Origin: JAPLXD01 sp041662765
GTDB lineage: Bacteria > Patescibacteriota > Minisyncoccia > Moranbacterales > UBA11712
Assembly (NCBI GenBank): GCA_041662765.1
Contig: JBAZRT010000021.1
Span: forward strand, 1-13,374
Direction of reading: 5' to 3'
DNA length: 13,374 nucleotides
Shown: one piece after another, positions 6,995 through 12,953 of the stretch
How positions within the stretch are numbered: the first letter of the stretch is position 1
Layout: every line of letters starts with the position of its first letter
The notes under the pieces: generated by a model
Databases searched by the model: none
Seen by the model: the letters and a program-made list of their open reading frames with translations, nothing else
Told to the model about the DNA's origin: nothing
Made by a program: the position numbers and the translations under genes

Positions 6995-7534
6995 TTATAC
7001 CTGAACCTCTTTTCCATCCGTTGAGACGCGACCGCCCTGCCATTGGCCGCGATATTCATTCCCCTCGCCCAAAACTTGGTGAAAAGTGATATGCACCACT
7101 CTCGCGCCAAGATCGATCTTAATATTGCTTTTTCCAAGATTGCAAAACCCGAATGTCAGCTCGCCTGAGTATCCCGGCGCAACCTGCCCATTGAAAAGCG
7201 CCAATCCCGAACGGAACAAAGTCGTACGCGGAAAAATAATTGCCATCAGGTCGATAGGCAAGTTCACTTTTTCCATCGTTTTGATGAGATAATATTTTCC
7301 CGGCTCAAAAACAAACGAATTGCCCTTGCCCTCCTCGTATTTCGCGACTGATTTCGTTTCGGGCGTATTCCTCTCTTCAATTCCAAGATAGCCATCACCT
7401 TCGATCTCAAAAATTTCTCCCATTTGAAGATCAAAACCCGCTCCTTCAGGATTTTTCATCTCCCGCTCGCATAAATTTTCAACCAATTTTTTCTCATCGA
7501 CCAAACGATGAAGTTCTTTGATGCCAAGAATCAT
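6995..7534 (-). CDS. dcd: dCTP deaminase/dUTPase-family protein (Dcd-like), probably a dUTPase
   Basis: A 179-residue member of the trimeric dCTP deaminase/dUTPase superfamily. Family landmarks are GAGFDLQMG (about 32-40), PGKYYLI, then PRTTLFRSGL (the RSSL/R motif) and VAPGYSGELTFGFCNLG. The Glu of the E. coli deaminase (E138, in IVLEF) aligns by eye with Gly in LTFGF, so dCTP deamination seems unlikely. The Asp of the dUTPase motif GxIDxxYxG is also replaced by Ala (GQVAPGYSG). The dUTP diphosphatase role is therefore plausible from context, next to thyA and dCMP deaminase, but not shown by the residues. It starts 24 nt after thyA with no clear Shine-Dalgarno site and ends 7 nt before gatB. 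Confidence 0.8.
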   Translation of the reverse strand: MILGIKELHRLVDEKKLVENLCEREMKNPEGAGFDLQMGEIFEIEGDGYLGIEERNTPETKSVAKYEEGKGNSFVFEPGKYYLIKTMEKVNLPIDLMAIIFPRTTLFRSGLALFNGQVAPGYSGELTFGFCNLGKSNIKIDLGARVVHITFHQVLGEGNEYRGQWQGGRVSTDGKEVQV

Positions 7535-7558
7535 AAGCTATACGCGTCAATAATTATT

Positions 7559-8560
7559 TTAGGACCCGCCGACATTCACGATCTCAGCTTTAATAGCTGG
7601 ATGCGGATCATATCCTTCGAGATTGAAATCTTTGAATTTGAAGTTATCAATATTTTTCACGTCCGGATTGAGAATCATCCCAGGAAAAGGTTTTGGCTCG
7701 CGGCGCATCTGCTCGTTGACCTGATCGAAATGATTAGAATAGATATGAACATCTCCGAAAAAATGCACAAAATCACCGGCCGGAATTCCGACTACCTGCG
7801 AAACCATTTGGAGAAGCAACGCGTAGCTCGCAATGTTGAAGGGCACTCCCAGAAAAAGATCTGCGCTTCTCTGATACATTCCCAGATTAAGTCTGTCATT
7901 CACAACCGAAAATTGAAAAGTGGTATGGCAAAATGGCGGCACTTCATTTTTGTTCTCCGGCGAAGCCATCGCATATATAAAATCCGGATTCCAGGCCGAA
8001 ACAACGTATGATTTTCGATACGGTTTGTCTTTGAGCCCCTTTATGCAATAGTCCAACTGATCGATTAGATGTCCATCGCTCGCTGGCCATTTGCGCCACA
8101 TCCGACCATAGATTGTCACGAGATCTCCCCACTTCTTCACAAATTCACTGTCAGCCGGCTGCGCTTTCAGCTTGGCAATAAACGCCTCCTGATCCATATC
8201 TTTTTCAGAATCATTTTCGAGGCAATACTTGTGATATTTTTTCCAAGCCCATTCATCCCAGATATGCACATCTTGGTCAACCAAATATTTGATGTTTGAA
8301 TCCCCGCTCAAAAACCAAAGTAGCTCTTCAAAAATCCCGCGATAAAAAACTTTCTTGGTAGTGAGGAGTGGAAATCCCTCAGTGAGATCAAAGCGAATCA
8401 TTCTCCCAAAAACAGAACGGATGAACGGCAATTCTTCTCCGCGCTTTTTGTACTGCTCCTGGACTTCCGGAGTGAGAAACAATTTTTTATCCGAACCGTT
8501 TTCCAAGATATCCTTCATCAGATCCAGATATTGATATTCGAGATGTTTTTTGCCGATCAT
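7559..8560 (-). CDS. thyA: Thymidylate synthase ThyA
   Basis: A 333-residue thymidylate synthase, which methylates dUMP to dTMP using methylene-tetrahydrofolate. The catalytic Cys is C211 (VPPFCHTTFQF), followed by the phosphate-binding YQRSAD (R231) and LGVPFNIASY, whose N242 selects dUMP. N-terminal motifs are RSVFGRMIRFDL, FPLLTTKK and EELLWFLSGD. It is about 70 residues longer than the E. coli enzyme. The extra length is mainly at about 105-145, the small-domain position where the Lactobacillus-type enzymes also carry an insert. Gene order is dCMP deaminase, thyA, Dcd-like on one transcript, so both routes to dUMP sit beside the enzyme that uses it. The start is 7 nt after the upstream stop. 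Confidence 0.96.
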   Translation of the reverse strand: MIGKKHLEYQYLDLMKDILENGSDKKLFLTPEVQEQYKKRGEELPFIRSVFGRMIRFDLTEGFPLLTTKKVFYRGIFEELLWFLSGDSNIKYLVDQDVHIWDEWAWKKYHKYCLENDSEKDMDQEAFIAKLKAQPADSEFVKKWGDLVTIYGRMWRKWPASDGHLIDQLDYCIKGLKDKPYRKSYVVSAWNPDFIYAMASPENKNEVPPFCHTTFQFSVVNDRLNLGMYQRSADLFLGVPFNIASYALLLQMVSQVVGIPAGDFVHFFGDVHIYSNHFDQVNEQMRREPKPFPGMILNPDVKNIDNFKFKDFNLEGYDPHPAIKAEIVNVGGS

Positions 8561-8567
8561 ATTTTTG

Positions 8568-9131
8568 TTATTCGCTTTTTAATCTTCTCCTTGAGGTTTC
8601 GTTCTGTATAAAATACTCAAAAAATATTTTATCTTTTTCGTCAATCTTATATTCCCTCAGCTTCAATTTAGCTTGCCCTGTTGCTTCTTTCCAATGTTTA
8701 TCTCTTTCCTTATTCCAAGATTCATAGGACAATTCGAAGACAATTTCCGAAATACCCGCACTGGCCATTAGTTTGGTGCATACATAGCATGGAAAAAGAG
8801 TGGAATAAACCGTTGCACCTTTCACGCTTACGCCCTGCCGAGCCGCCAGCGCAATCGCGTTGGCTTCAGCATGAATACTGCGGCAATAATCATATTTTCC
8901 ATCATCCGATGCACCAATACTGCGACGATAACATACTCCTTCATCGCTACAGTGTGCAACTCCAGGCATCGATCCATTGTATCCAGTAGATAAAATCTGT
9001 TTATCACGGATGATCACACAACCTGTTGGTCGCGACAAACAGGTCGATCGCGAAGCAGCGAGTTTGGCCAAAGCCATGAAATATGCATCCCATGATGGAC
9101 GCTTGAAAGCAGGTTTTTTTGTTTCAGACAT
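8568..9131 (-). CDS. dCMP deaminase (ComEB-type deoxycytidylate deaminase)
   Basis: A 187-residue zinc-dependent cytidine-deaminase-fold enzyme predicted to convert dCMP to dUMP, the substrate of the ThyA encoded next. The catalytic motif is HAEANAI (H87 binds zinc, E89 transfers the proton), with PCYVC giving the other zinc ligands, C115 and C118. The upstream GCVIIRDKQILSTGYNGS is the usual substrate loop, and GVxHC...GVCYRR carries the additional cysteines seen in dCMP deaminases. The C-terminal 50 residues are charged, a modest extension over the usual length of about 150-170. It is the first gene of the operon; no Shine-Dalgarno site precedes the ATG, where the sequence is instead CCCCC (see the leader structure). 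Confidence 0.92.
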   Translation of the reverse strand: MSETKKPAFKRPSWDAYFMALAKLAASRSTCLSRPTGCVIIRDKQILSTGYNGSMPGVAHCSDEGVCYRRSIGASDDGKYDYCRSIHAEANAIALAARQGVSVKGATVYSTLFPCYVCTKLMASAGISEIVFELSYESWNKERDKHWKEATGQAKLKLREYKIDEKDKIFFEYFIQNETSRRRLKSE

Positions 9132-9145
9132 AAGATATGGGGGTT

Positions 9146-9175
9146 AAAAAGAAGCACCCTCCCCCAAGTGCTTCT
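9146..9175 (-). terminator. Terminator-like hairpin before the dCMP deaminase gene
   Basis: On the minus strand AGAAGCAC (9175-9168), a 10-nt G-rich loop, GTGCTTCT (9157-9150), with TTTTT overlapping and following the stem. It is well placed to stop readthrough from the lexA pair, but a promoter whose start point falls on the 5' arm of the same hairpin (see 9178-9206) means it also lies in the leader of the next operon. Confidence 0.75.
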
Positions 9176-9177
9176 CC

Positions 9178-9206
9178 ATTATACCGAGTTCAAAAGAAAA
9201 AGGCAA
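9178..9206 (-). promoter_or_regulatory. Candidate promoter of the dCMP deaminase-thyA-dcd-gatB operon
   Basis: On the minus strand TTGCCT (9206-9201), a 17-bp spacer, and a perfect TATAAT (9183-9178). It begins 4 bp after the stop codon of the gene at 9211. The predicted start point, about 9171, falls inside the 5' arm of the downstream hairpin. Confidence 0.65.
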
Positions 9207-9210
9207 AAAC

Positions 9211-9678
9211 TCATTCCACTTTTGCAAACACGACCACTTGCGCTTTGTCTCTCCGTTTTTTGCTGCATTTCGGGCAGGTCGCGTACCAGAGAATGAATTC
9301 TTCCGGCTCCAGTCCCTTACCGCGGCACCAAATTTTGGTTTCGCGAATCCATTTGCGCATATCTCCATAGTGGCCGTCAAAAAGACGCGTGAAAAAACGG
9401 CCGGTAATCATTTCCATATTGAAAATATTCGTTTTTGTTTTGATCGGGATCAGAATATCCGCGCCGAACAAACTGTCATTTTTTGAAAGCACCATCTGCT
9501 CCGCTTGAAGACCGGTTTCTTCTATTTTTTTCATTCCTTCGGTAATTTTCGCACCGATGTTCACCGGCACATGAAGAAAAGAAAAATATCGCGACTTGAA
9601 AAAAGGCTTGTCGCGCCAGACAATTTCTTTCTTGTCCCATTCGGCAGGAGAAATAATTTTGCAGCACTCTTCGCTCAT
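9211..9678 (-). CDS. Conserved protein of unknown function, coupled to lexA
   Basis: A 155-residue protein. Visible features are a CC pair at C5-C6, the segment WRDKPFFKSRYFSFLHVPVNIG, a central ISPIK-like hydrophobic stretch (ADILIPIK), FFTRLFDGHYGDMRKWI, and near the end WYATCPKCSKKRRDKAQVVVFAKV, where C134 and C137 form a CPKC motif. From memory it resembles a small family in candidate-phylum and other bacteria that databases often label simply hydrolase; I cannot confirm an activity. The overall pattern of strands and the GRFFTRLFDGHY segment remind me of GyrI/SOUL-like folds (weak). Its ATG overlaps the lexA stop (ATGA), so translation is coupled and it should share LexA autoregulation. 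No signal peptide. Confidence 0.75.
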   Translation of the reverse strand: MSEECCKIISPAEWDKKEIVWRDKPFFKSRYFSFLHVPVNIGAKITEGMKKIEETGLQAEQMVLSKNDSLFGADILIPIKTKTNIFNMEMITGRFFTRLFDGHYGDMRKWIRETKIWCRGKGLEPEEFILWYATCPKCSKKRRDKAQVVVFAKVE

Positions 9679-10346
9679 AGGCTCACAAACTTCACGGGCA
9701 AAACTTTGCGGAAAACTCCCGCGATCAAAAATGAATCTGATTCGTGGATATAGATCGGCTGGTGAAACTTGTTCATTGAATTTGGAAAAAGGCCGATCAC
9801 GCCGTTGCCCAGTTTTTTGTATCTTTTGATTGTTGCAAGTCCGTTCACTACCGCGACCACAATTTTGTTGTCATATTCAAAGCCACTGTCCTTCTTTTCG
9901 AAAATAACATAGTCACCGTCGTTTATTTTTTCCTTGTTCATCGAATCGCCCAAGGTCTTCACGGCAAAGAGCTGAGCTTTGGCACTCGGCGCAAGAAGGC
10001 TTTCCGAAATTTGAAGATAGCCGTCAATATTGTCCTCGGCAAACGCCAGCGCGTCCCCGGCTGAAGCCAAGCCATAAACCGGCACCTGAAAAACCCCCTC
10101 AAGGCCCATCGGCATATTCTCGTTTTCAACGAGAAATATTTTTCGGAAAATGTCCCGTTTCACAAGGTCTTTTTTCTCAAGGGCTTCGATCACTTGCACG
10201 ACGCTCTTCACAGATTCAACTTTCATCCCCTTTTTCTGGAGATATTTGCTGATCCTATACGCCGTCGGGTTCCCCTGTCCGCCATCTGTCATTTCCCGAA
10301 TTGTTTCCAAGATAAGATTTTGCTTGTCGGTGAGATTTTTGTCCAT
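9675..10346 (-). CDS. lexA: LexA-type transcriptional repressor with S24 self-cleavage domain
   Basis: A 223-residue SOS-type repressor. The N-terminal LexA winged helix (about 4-66) begins LTDKQNLILETI and has the recognition helix around ESVKSVVQVIEALEKKDLVKR. The C-terminal S24 domain has the cleavage bond A96-G97 (GLASAGD), the nucleophile S135 (LGDSM) and the general base K174 (ATIKRY), so RecA-stimulated self-cleavage should be possible. Length is slightly above the E. coli 202. The upstream DNA carries a near-consensus promoter with repeated elements that could be its own operator. The stop overlaps the start of the next gene. It could be another S24-family repressor, but chromosomal context and an intact cleavage site favour LexA. 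Confidence 0.9.
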   Translation of the reverse strand: MDKNLTDKQNLILETIREMTDGGQGNPTAYRISKYLQKKGMKVESVKSVVQVIEALEKKDLVKRDIFRKIFLVENENMPMGLEGVFQVPVYGLASAGDALAFAEDNIDGYLQISESLLAPSAKAQLFAVKTLGDSMNKEKINDGDYVIFEKKDSGFEYDNKIVVAVVNGLATIKRYKKLGNGVIGLFPNSMNKFHQPIYIHESDSFLIAGVFRKVLPVKFVSL

Positions 10347-10370
10347 TTTTTTGTTTTATAGGTTATGTGG

Positions 10371-10402
10371 ATAGTATCACTATATCATCACATTATATCA
10401 CT
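10371..10402. promoter_or_regulatory. Candidate operator at the lexA promoter
   Basis: On the plus strand ATCAC occurs at 10376, 10387 and 10397, that is 11 and 10 bp apart, on one face of the helix; the outer two lie in an exact heptamer TATCACT at 10375 and 10396. The first copy also forms the palindrome ATAGT-ATC-ACTAT (10371-10383), which overlaps the -10 box. The location fits a repressor site, most simply LexA itself. Confidence 0.45.
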
Positions 10403-10407
10403 GTCAA
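10379..10407 (-). promoter_or_regulatory. Promoter of lexA
   Basis: On the minus strand a perfect TTGACA (10407-10402), a 17-bp spacer and TATAGT (10384-10379). The predicted transcript starts near 10372, giving a leader of about 26 nt that has no Shine-Dalgarno site. Confidence 0.75.
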
Positions 10408-10424
10408 ATGGAGTTATCCACAAG

Positions 10425-10448
10425 AAAAACCGAGAGTTGAGCTCTCGG
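10425..10448 (-). terminator. Rho-independent terminator of the exonuclease gene
   Basis: On the minus strand CCGAGAG (10448-10442), loop CTCAA, CTCTCGG (10436-10430), then TTTTT (10429-10425). It starts 13 nt after the stop codon at 10461. Confidence 0.85.
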
Positions 10449-10460
10449 AATTTGTCATAT

Positions 10461-11117
10461 TCAAGCCTCAAAATTCATCTTCTTATATATCTTCCGCGTC
10501 ACTTCGACATCCGCGTTGCAATAGGCGCAGATTTCTTTGATCTTGCCTTTTTTGTAATAGGTGAAAACTTCAGAACCGTCCATATTGGTTTTTGATGAGC
10601 CAAACCCGAGCGCGCGAGCAAGCGTATCGAGCCCCACTCCCCGACCGAAGCTCCACTGGTTCCATTCGTGCATCACGTCATACATCGGTTCGCTGCGATA
10701 TTTCGCAAAAGAGAGCCGCATTTTCGTTCGAGGCTTCACGCCGTGGACGATCGAGCGCTGCACAAGATATTTCATATCAAACTCGATGATATTGAAACCG
10801 ACAAAGAGATCAACGTCTTTGGCTGCTTCCCAAAAATTTTCCAAAACTTTTTTCTCGTCTTCGTCTGTGATGCAATGAATCATATCGTCATTGATGGCAT
10901 ATGAAATGCAAAGAATCCTTCCAAATGTTCCGTCGAGCCCAGTCCCTGCCAGAAAACTTTCAAAACTGGTTGAATATTTCTCCCCGTTTCTAGTCTTCTT
11001 TTTTTTCTTGTAGGCATGAATTTCTTTCAGTACATCGTGCATATGCTCCGGCGCAGGAAGAGTTTCGATGTCGAGAAACATGATTTTCCGTGGTCCGTTT
11101 TGGTAATAGTTGCTCAT
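10461..11117 (-). CDS. Predicted 3'-5' exonuclease of the DNA polymerase B exonuclease type
   Basis: A 218-residue DEDD-superfamily nuclease. The Exo I motif is FLDIET (D16, E18), Exo II is GFNIIEFD (N109, D114) and Exo III is YCNAD (Y199, D203, the DEDDy form). The PolB-like exonuclease family (Pfam DNA_pol_B_exo2) fits best: a stand-alone proofreading-type domain with no polymerase attached. It should degrade DNA from 3' ends with two metal ions. A basic stretch (residues 37-41 are five lysines) in the loop after Exo I could contact nucleic acid. It has its own terminator and is followed by lexA; a repair role is plausible but not shown. No clear Shine-Dalgarno site; the gap upstream to argS is filled by a repeat. 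Confidence 0.88.
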   Translation of the reverse strand: MSNYYQNGPRKIMFLDIETLPAPEHMHDVLKEIHAYKKKKKTRNGEKYSTSFESFLAGTGLDGTFGRILCISYAINDDMIHCITDEDEKKVLENFWEAAKDVDLFVGFNIIEFDMKYLVQRSIVHGVKPRTKMRLSFAKYRSEPMYDVMHEWNQWSFGRGVGLDTLARALGFGSSKTNMDGSEVFTYYKKGKIKEICAYCNADVEVTRKIYKKMNFEA

Positions 11118-11124
11118 GATTATT

Positions 11125-11199
11125 CTTTACGAATTACAAATACGCTTCGCTCTACGAATATACGAATTACGAATTCCATGTATTGGTATATTCGTAAAG
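11125..11199. repeat. Intergenic repeat with terminal inverted repeats and TACGAA iterations
   Basis: The element is bounded by the 10-bp inverted repeat CTTTACGAAT (11125-11134) and ATTCGTAAAG (11190-11199). A second 10-bp inverted pair, ACGAATATAC (11154-11163) and GTATATTCGT (11186-11195), lies inside. TACGAA occurs four times in direct orientation (11128, 11153, 11161, 11168) and once inverted (11191). It fills nearly the whole gap between argS and the exonuclease gene. From memory, similar ACGAAT-rich spacers are common between genes in Parcubacteria. Confidence 0.7.
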
Positions 11200-11202
11200 G
11201 CT

Positions 11203-12897
11203 TCACATTTTTTCCGGCGCGCTGATCCCCATCAGCCGCAAAACTTCCGCAAGGACGATCTGAACAGCCTTCACCAGCTCCAATCGCGCCGCCGTAAGCT
11301 CCAAATTTTCCTCGTCGATCACCCGGCATTCGCTATAGAATGAATGAAATTTGTCCGCGAGACCGATTGCATATTTTGAGAGATGATGCACTTCAAAATT
11401 GGCAGATATTTCTCGTATCAAATCAGGAAATTTCAATAAGGCGATTTCGAGCTGGCGTTCTTTTTCATGAATCAGCAGGCTTAGGCTGCAATTTTTATTA
11501 GAGTCTTTTTCTCCATCCATTTTTTGCAAGATGCTCGCGATTCTCGCATGGGCGTATTGGACGTACGGCCCGGTTGTCCCCTCGATTTTCACTGACTCAT
11601 TGATATCGAAATCTATCTTCGTTCCGCTGGAATATTTCAGCATGAAAAATTTTATGGCGCCGAGACCTATCTCGCGGGCGAGCGCTGTTTCAGGAAACTT
11701 TCTTTTCACCTCGTTTGCAACTTCCGCCATCAAATATAGGGCCGGAACCACATTCCCCTTGCGCGAGGACATACTTTCCCCGCCCTTGAGGGCCACAAAT
11801 TCATATCCGATATGTACCATCTTCTTTTCGAAGCCCATTTGCCCAAGAATTTTGAAAATCTGCCGAAAGTACAAACTCTGCCGGACATCCGCGACAATCA
11901 CGCTGCCATCGATCTTATATTTTTCAAATTTCTCAATTGCGAGAGGAATATCCTTGAGCCCATACAGAACGCTGCCATCCCCTCTTTGAAGAACCAGCAC
12001 ACCAAGATTATATTCTTCAAGATCCGCGATGACTGCACCTTGGCTTTTTTTCGCAATGCCTTTTTCGATCAAATTGGAAATCATTTTTTTGCCTGCTATT
12101 TCTTCTTCGCTTTCATAGAATATTTCATCAAAAGAAACTCCCAGCTCTTGGTATATCGTGCTGAATTCATCAAGGCTCCACTGCCGCGTTTCGTTCCACA
12201 GCTTGACAATCTCCTCATCGCCGTCTTCCAGCCTTTTTTGAATTTGCTTGAATTCGTCTTTATATTTTTCATCGCTCTCAATTTTTTGAACCGCTTCCGA
12301 ATAAACTTTTCCCAAAAATTCCGTTTTGTTTTCTATTTTAGAAAAATCTTCGCCTGGATGAAATTTGACCAGACCCCAAAGACACTTTGCAATATGCGTC
12401 CCTGTGTCACCGATATAGTTCGCAGAGATGACATCCCCGCCTGCTTTTTTTAGGACGTTAACTAACGTAGATCCAATAAATACATTTCTCAAATGACCGA
12501 TGTGAAATTCCTTGTGCGTGTTCGGCTGGGAATACTCAACCATTATTTTTTCGTTTTTCCTTTCCAAGTTTCCAAATTTACTGCCCTTCTCGTTTATTTC
12601 CGCAACAACTTTTTGCAAAGATTTTTCCGAGAGGTATAAATTAAAAAACCCGGGAGGCGCAACTTCTATTTTTTCCCAAAGTTCAACTTTAGGCGCTCCT
12701 AAAGTTGAACTTTTAAGCGCCTCTGCCACTTCCATTGGACTTTTCCCGACTTCTTTTGCAAGAAGCAATGCCACATTCGTCGAAAAATCTCCCATCCCTT
12801 CCGGCGGATAATCAACTTTTATTTTCTCCGCGTCAAAATCAACCCCAAAGGCGGACTTGATAGCTTGCTGGATCAGCTTTTGAATCTCTGATTTCAT
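11203..12897 (-). CDS. argS: Arginyl-tRNA synthetase
   Basis: A 564-residue class I synthetase that charges tRNA-Arg. The N-terminal Add-1 domain has the usual GDFSTNVALLLAK (36-48) and VAPPGFFNLYLS (79-90). The catalytic core has HIGH at 132-135 (FHIGHLRN) and the KMSKS equivalent SMSSRKGN (375-382), followed by the DALR-type anticodon domain with GPYVQYAHARI (443-453) and the standard C-terminus MGISAPEKM. Length is normal and the protein looks complete. Residues 63-73, SSTLGAPKVEL, between the end of VAEALK and WEKIEVA, are encoded by a perfect palindrome and look like an inserted element in a loop of the Add-1 domain, away from the active site. No Shine-Dalgarno site; the promoter predicts a leaderless message. 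Confidence 0.96.
   Translation of the reverse strand: MKSEIQKLIQQAIKSAFGVDFDAEKIKVDYPPEGMGDFSTNVALLLAKEVGKSPMEVAEALKSSTLGAPKVELWEKIEVAPPGFFNLYLSEKSLQKVVAEINEKGSKFGNLERKNEKIMVEYSQPNTHKEFHIGHLRNVFIGSTLVNVLKKAGGDVISANYIGDTGTHIAKCLWGLVKFHPGEDFSKIENKTEFLGKVYSEAVQKIESDEKYKDEFKQIQKRLEDGDEEIVKLWNETRQWSLDEFSTIYQELGVSFDEIFYESEEEIAGKKMISNLIEKGIAKKSQGAVIADLEEYNLGVLVLQRGDGSVLYGLKDIPLAIEKFEKYKIDGSVIVADVRQSLYFRQIFKILGQMGFEKKMVHIGYEFVALKGGESMSSRKGNVVPALYLMAEVANEVKRKFPETALAREIGLGAIKFFMLKYSSGTKIDFDINESVKIEGTTGPYVQYAHARIASILQKMDGEKDSNKNCSLSLLIHEKERQLEIALLKFPDLIREISANFEVHHLSKYAIGLADKFHSFYSECRVIDEENLELTAARLELVKAVQIVLAEVLRLMGISAPEKM
12678..12713. repeat. In-frame perfect palindrome inside argS
   Basis: A 16-bp arm (12678-12693) and its exact complement (12698-12713), separated by the loop CGCT. 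It is read on the minus strand as SSTLGAPKVEL in ArgS, and the same register on the plus strand gives the identical peptide. An alternative 7-bp inverted repeat, AGGCGCT (12691-12697) and AGCGCCT (12716-12722), overlaps the right arm, so two mutually exclusive hairpins are possible in the mRNA. Confidence 0.85.
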
Positions 12898-12903
12898 AAA
12901 TTC

Positions 12904-12933
12904 AGTATAGCAGTTTTATTGCCTAAAAATCAA
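12904..12933 (-). promoter_or_regulatory. Promoter of argS
   Basis: On the minus strand TTGATT (12933-12928), an 18-bp spacer and TATACT (12909-12904). Counting 7 nt from the -10 places the start point at the A of the argS ATG (12897), so the mRNA would be leaderless. Confidence 0.6.
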
Positions 12934-12947
12934 TTTCCCGCTTTAAT
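12919..12947 (+). promoter_or_regulatory. Candidate promoter of smpB
   Basis: TTGCCT (12919-12924), 17 bp, TTTAAT (12942-12947). The predicted start point is the A of the smpB ATG at 12954. It lies within the argS promoter on the opposite strand. The only AAGG before the ATG is 2 nt away, too close for normal use. Confidence 0.4.
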
Positions 12948-12953
12948 AAGGAT

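Larger units (their letters stand above)
10366..10422. promoter_or_regulatory. Inverted pair of DnaA-box-like sites flanking the lexA promoter
   Basis: TTATCCACA, an exact DnaA-box consensus, lies on the plus strand at 10414-10422. CTATCCACA, one mismatch, lies on the minus strand at 10374-10366. They form an 8-bp inverted repeat, TGTGGATA and TATCCACA, one on each side of the lexA promoter. They could be DnaA sites or an operator for another protein. Confidence 0.4.

Noticed and set aside
6988..7137. Upstream in-frame starts for gatB
   Set aside because: They overlap the dcd coding region and add residues not found in GatB; MKYKPTIGMEVH at 6987 matches the family start.
12512..12811. A 99-codon plus-strand ORF containing SSTLGAPKVEL
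   Set aside because: It is antisense to argS; the peptide appears there only because the palindrome reads the same on both strands.
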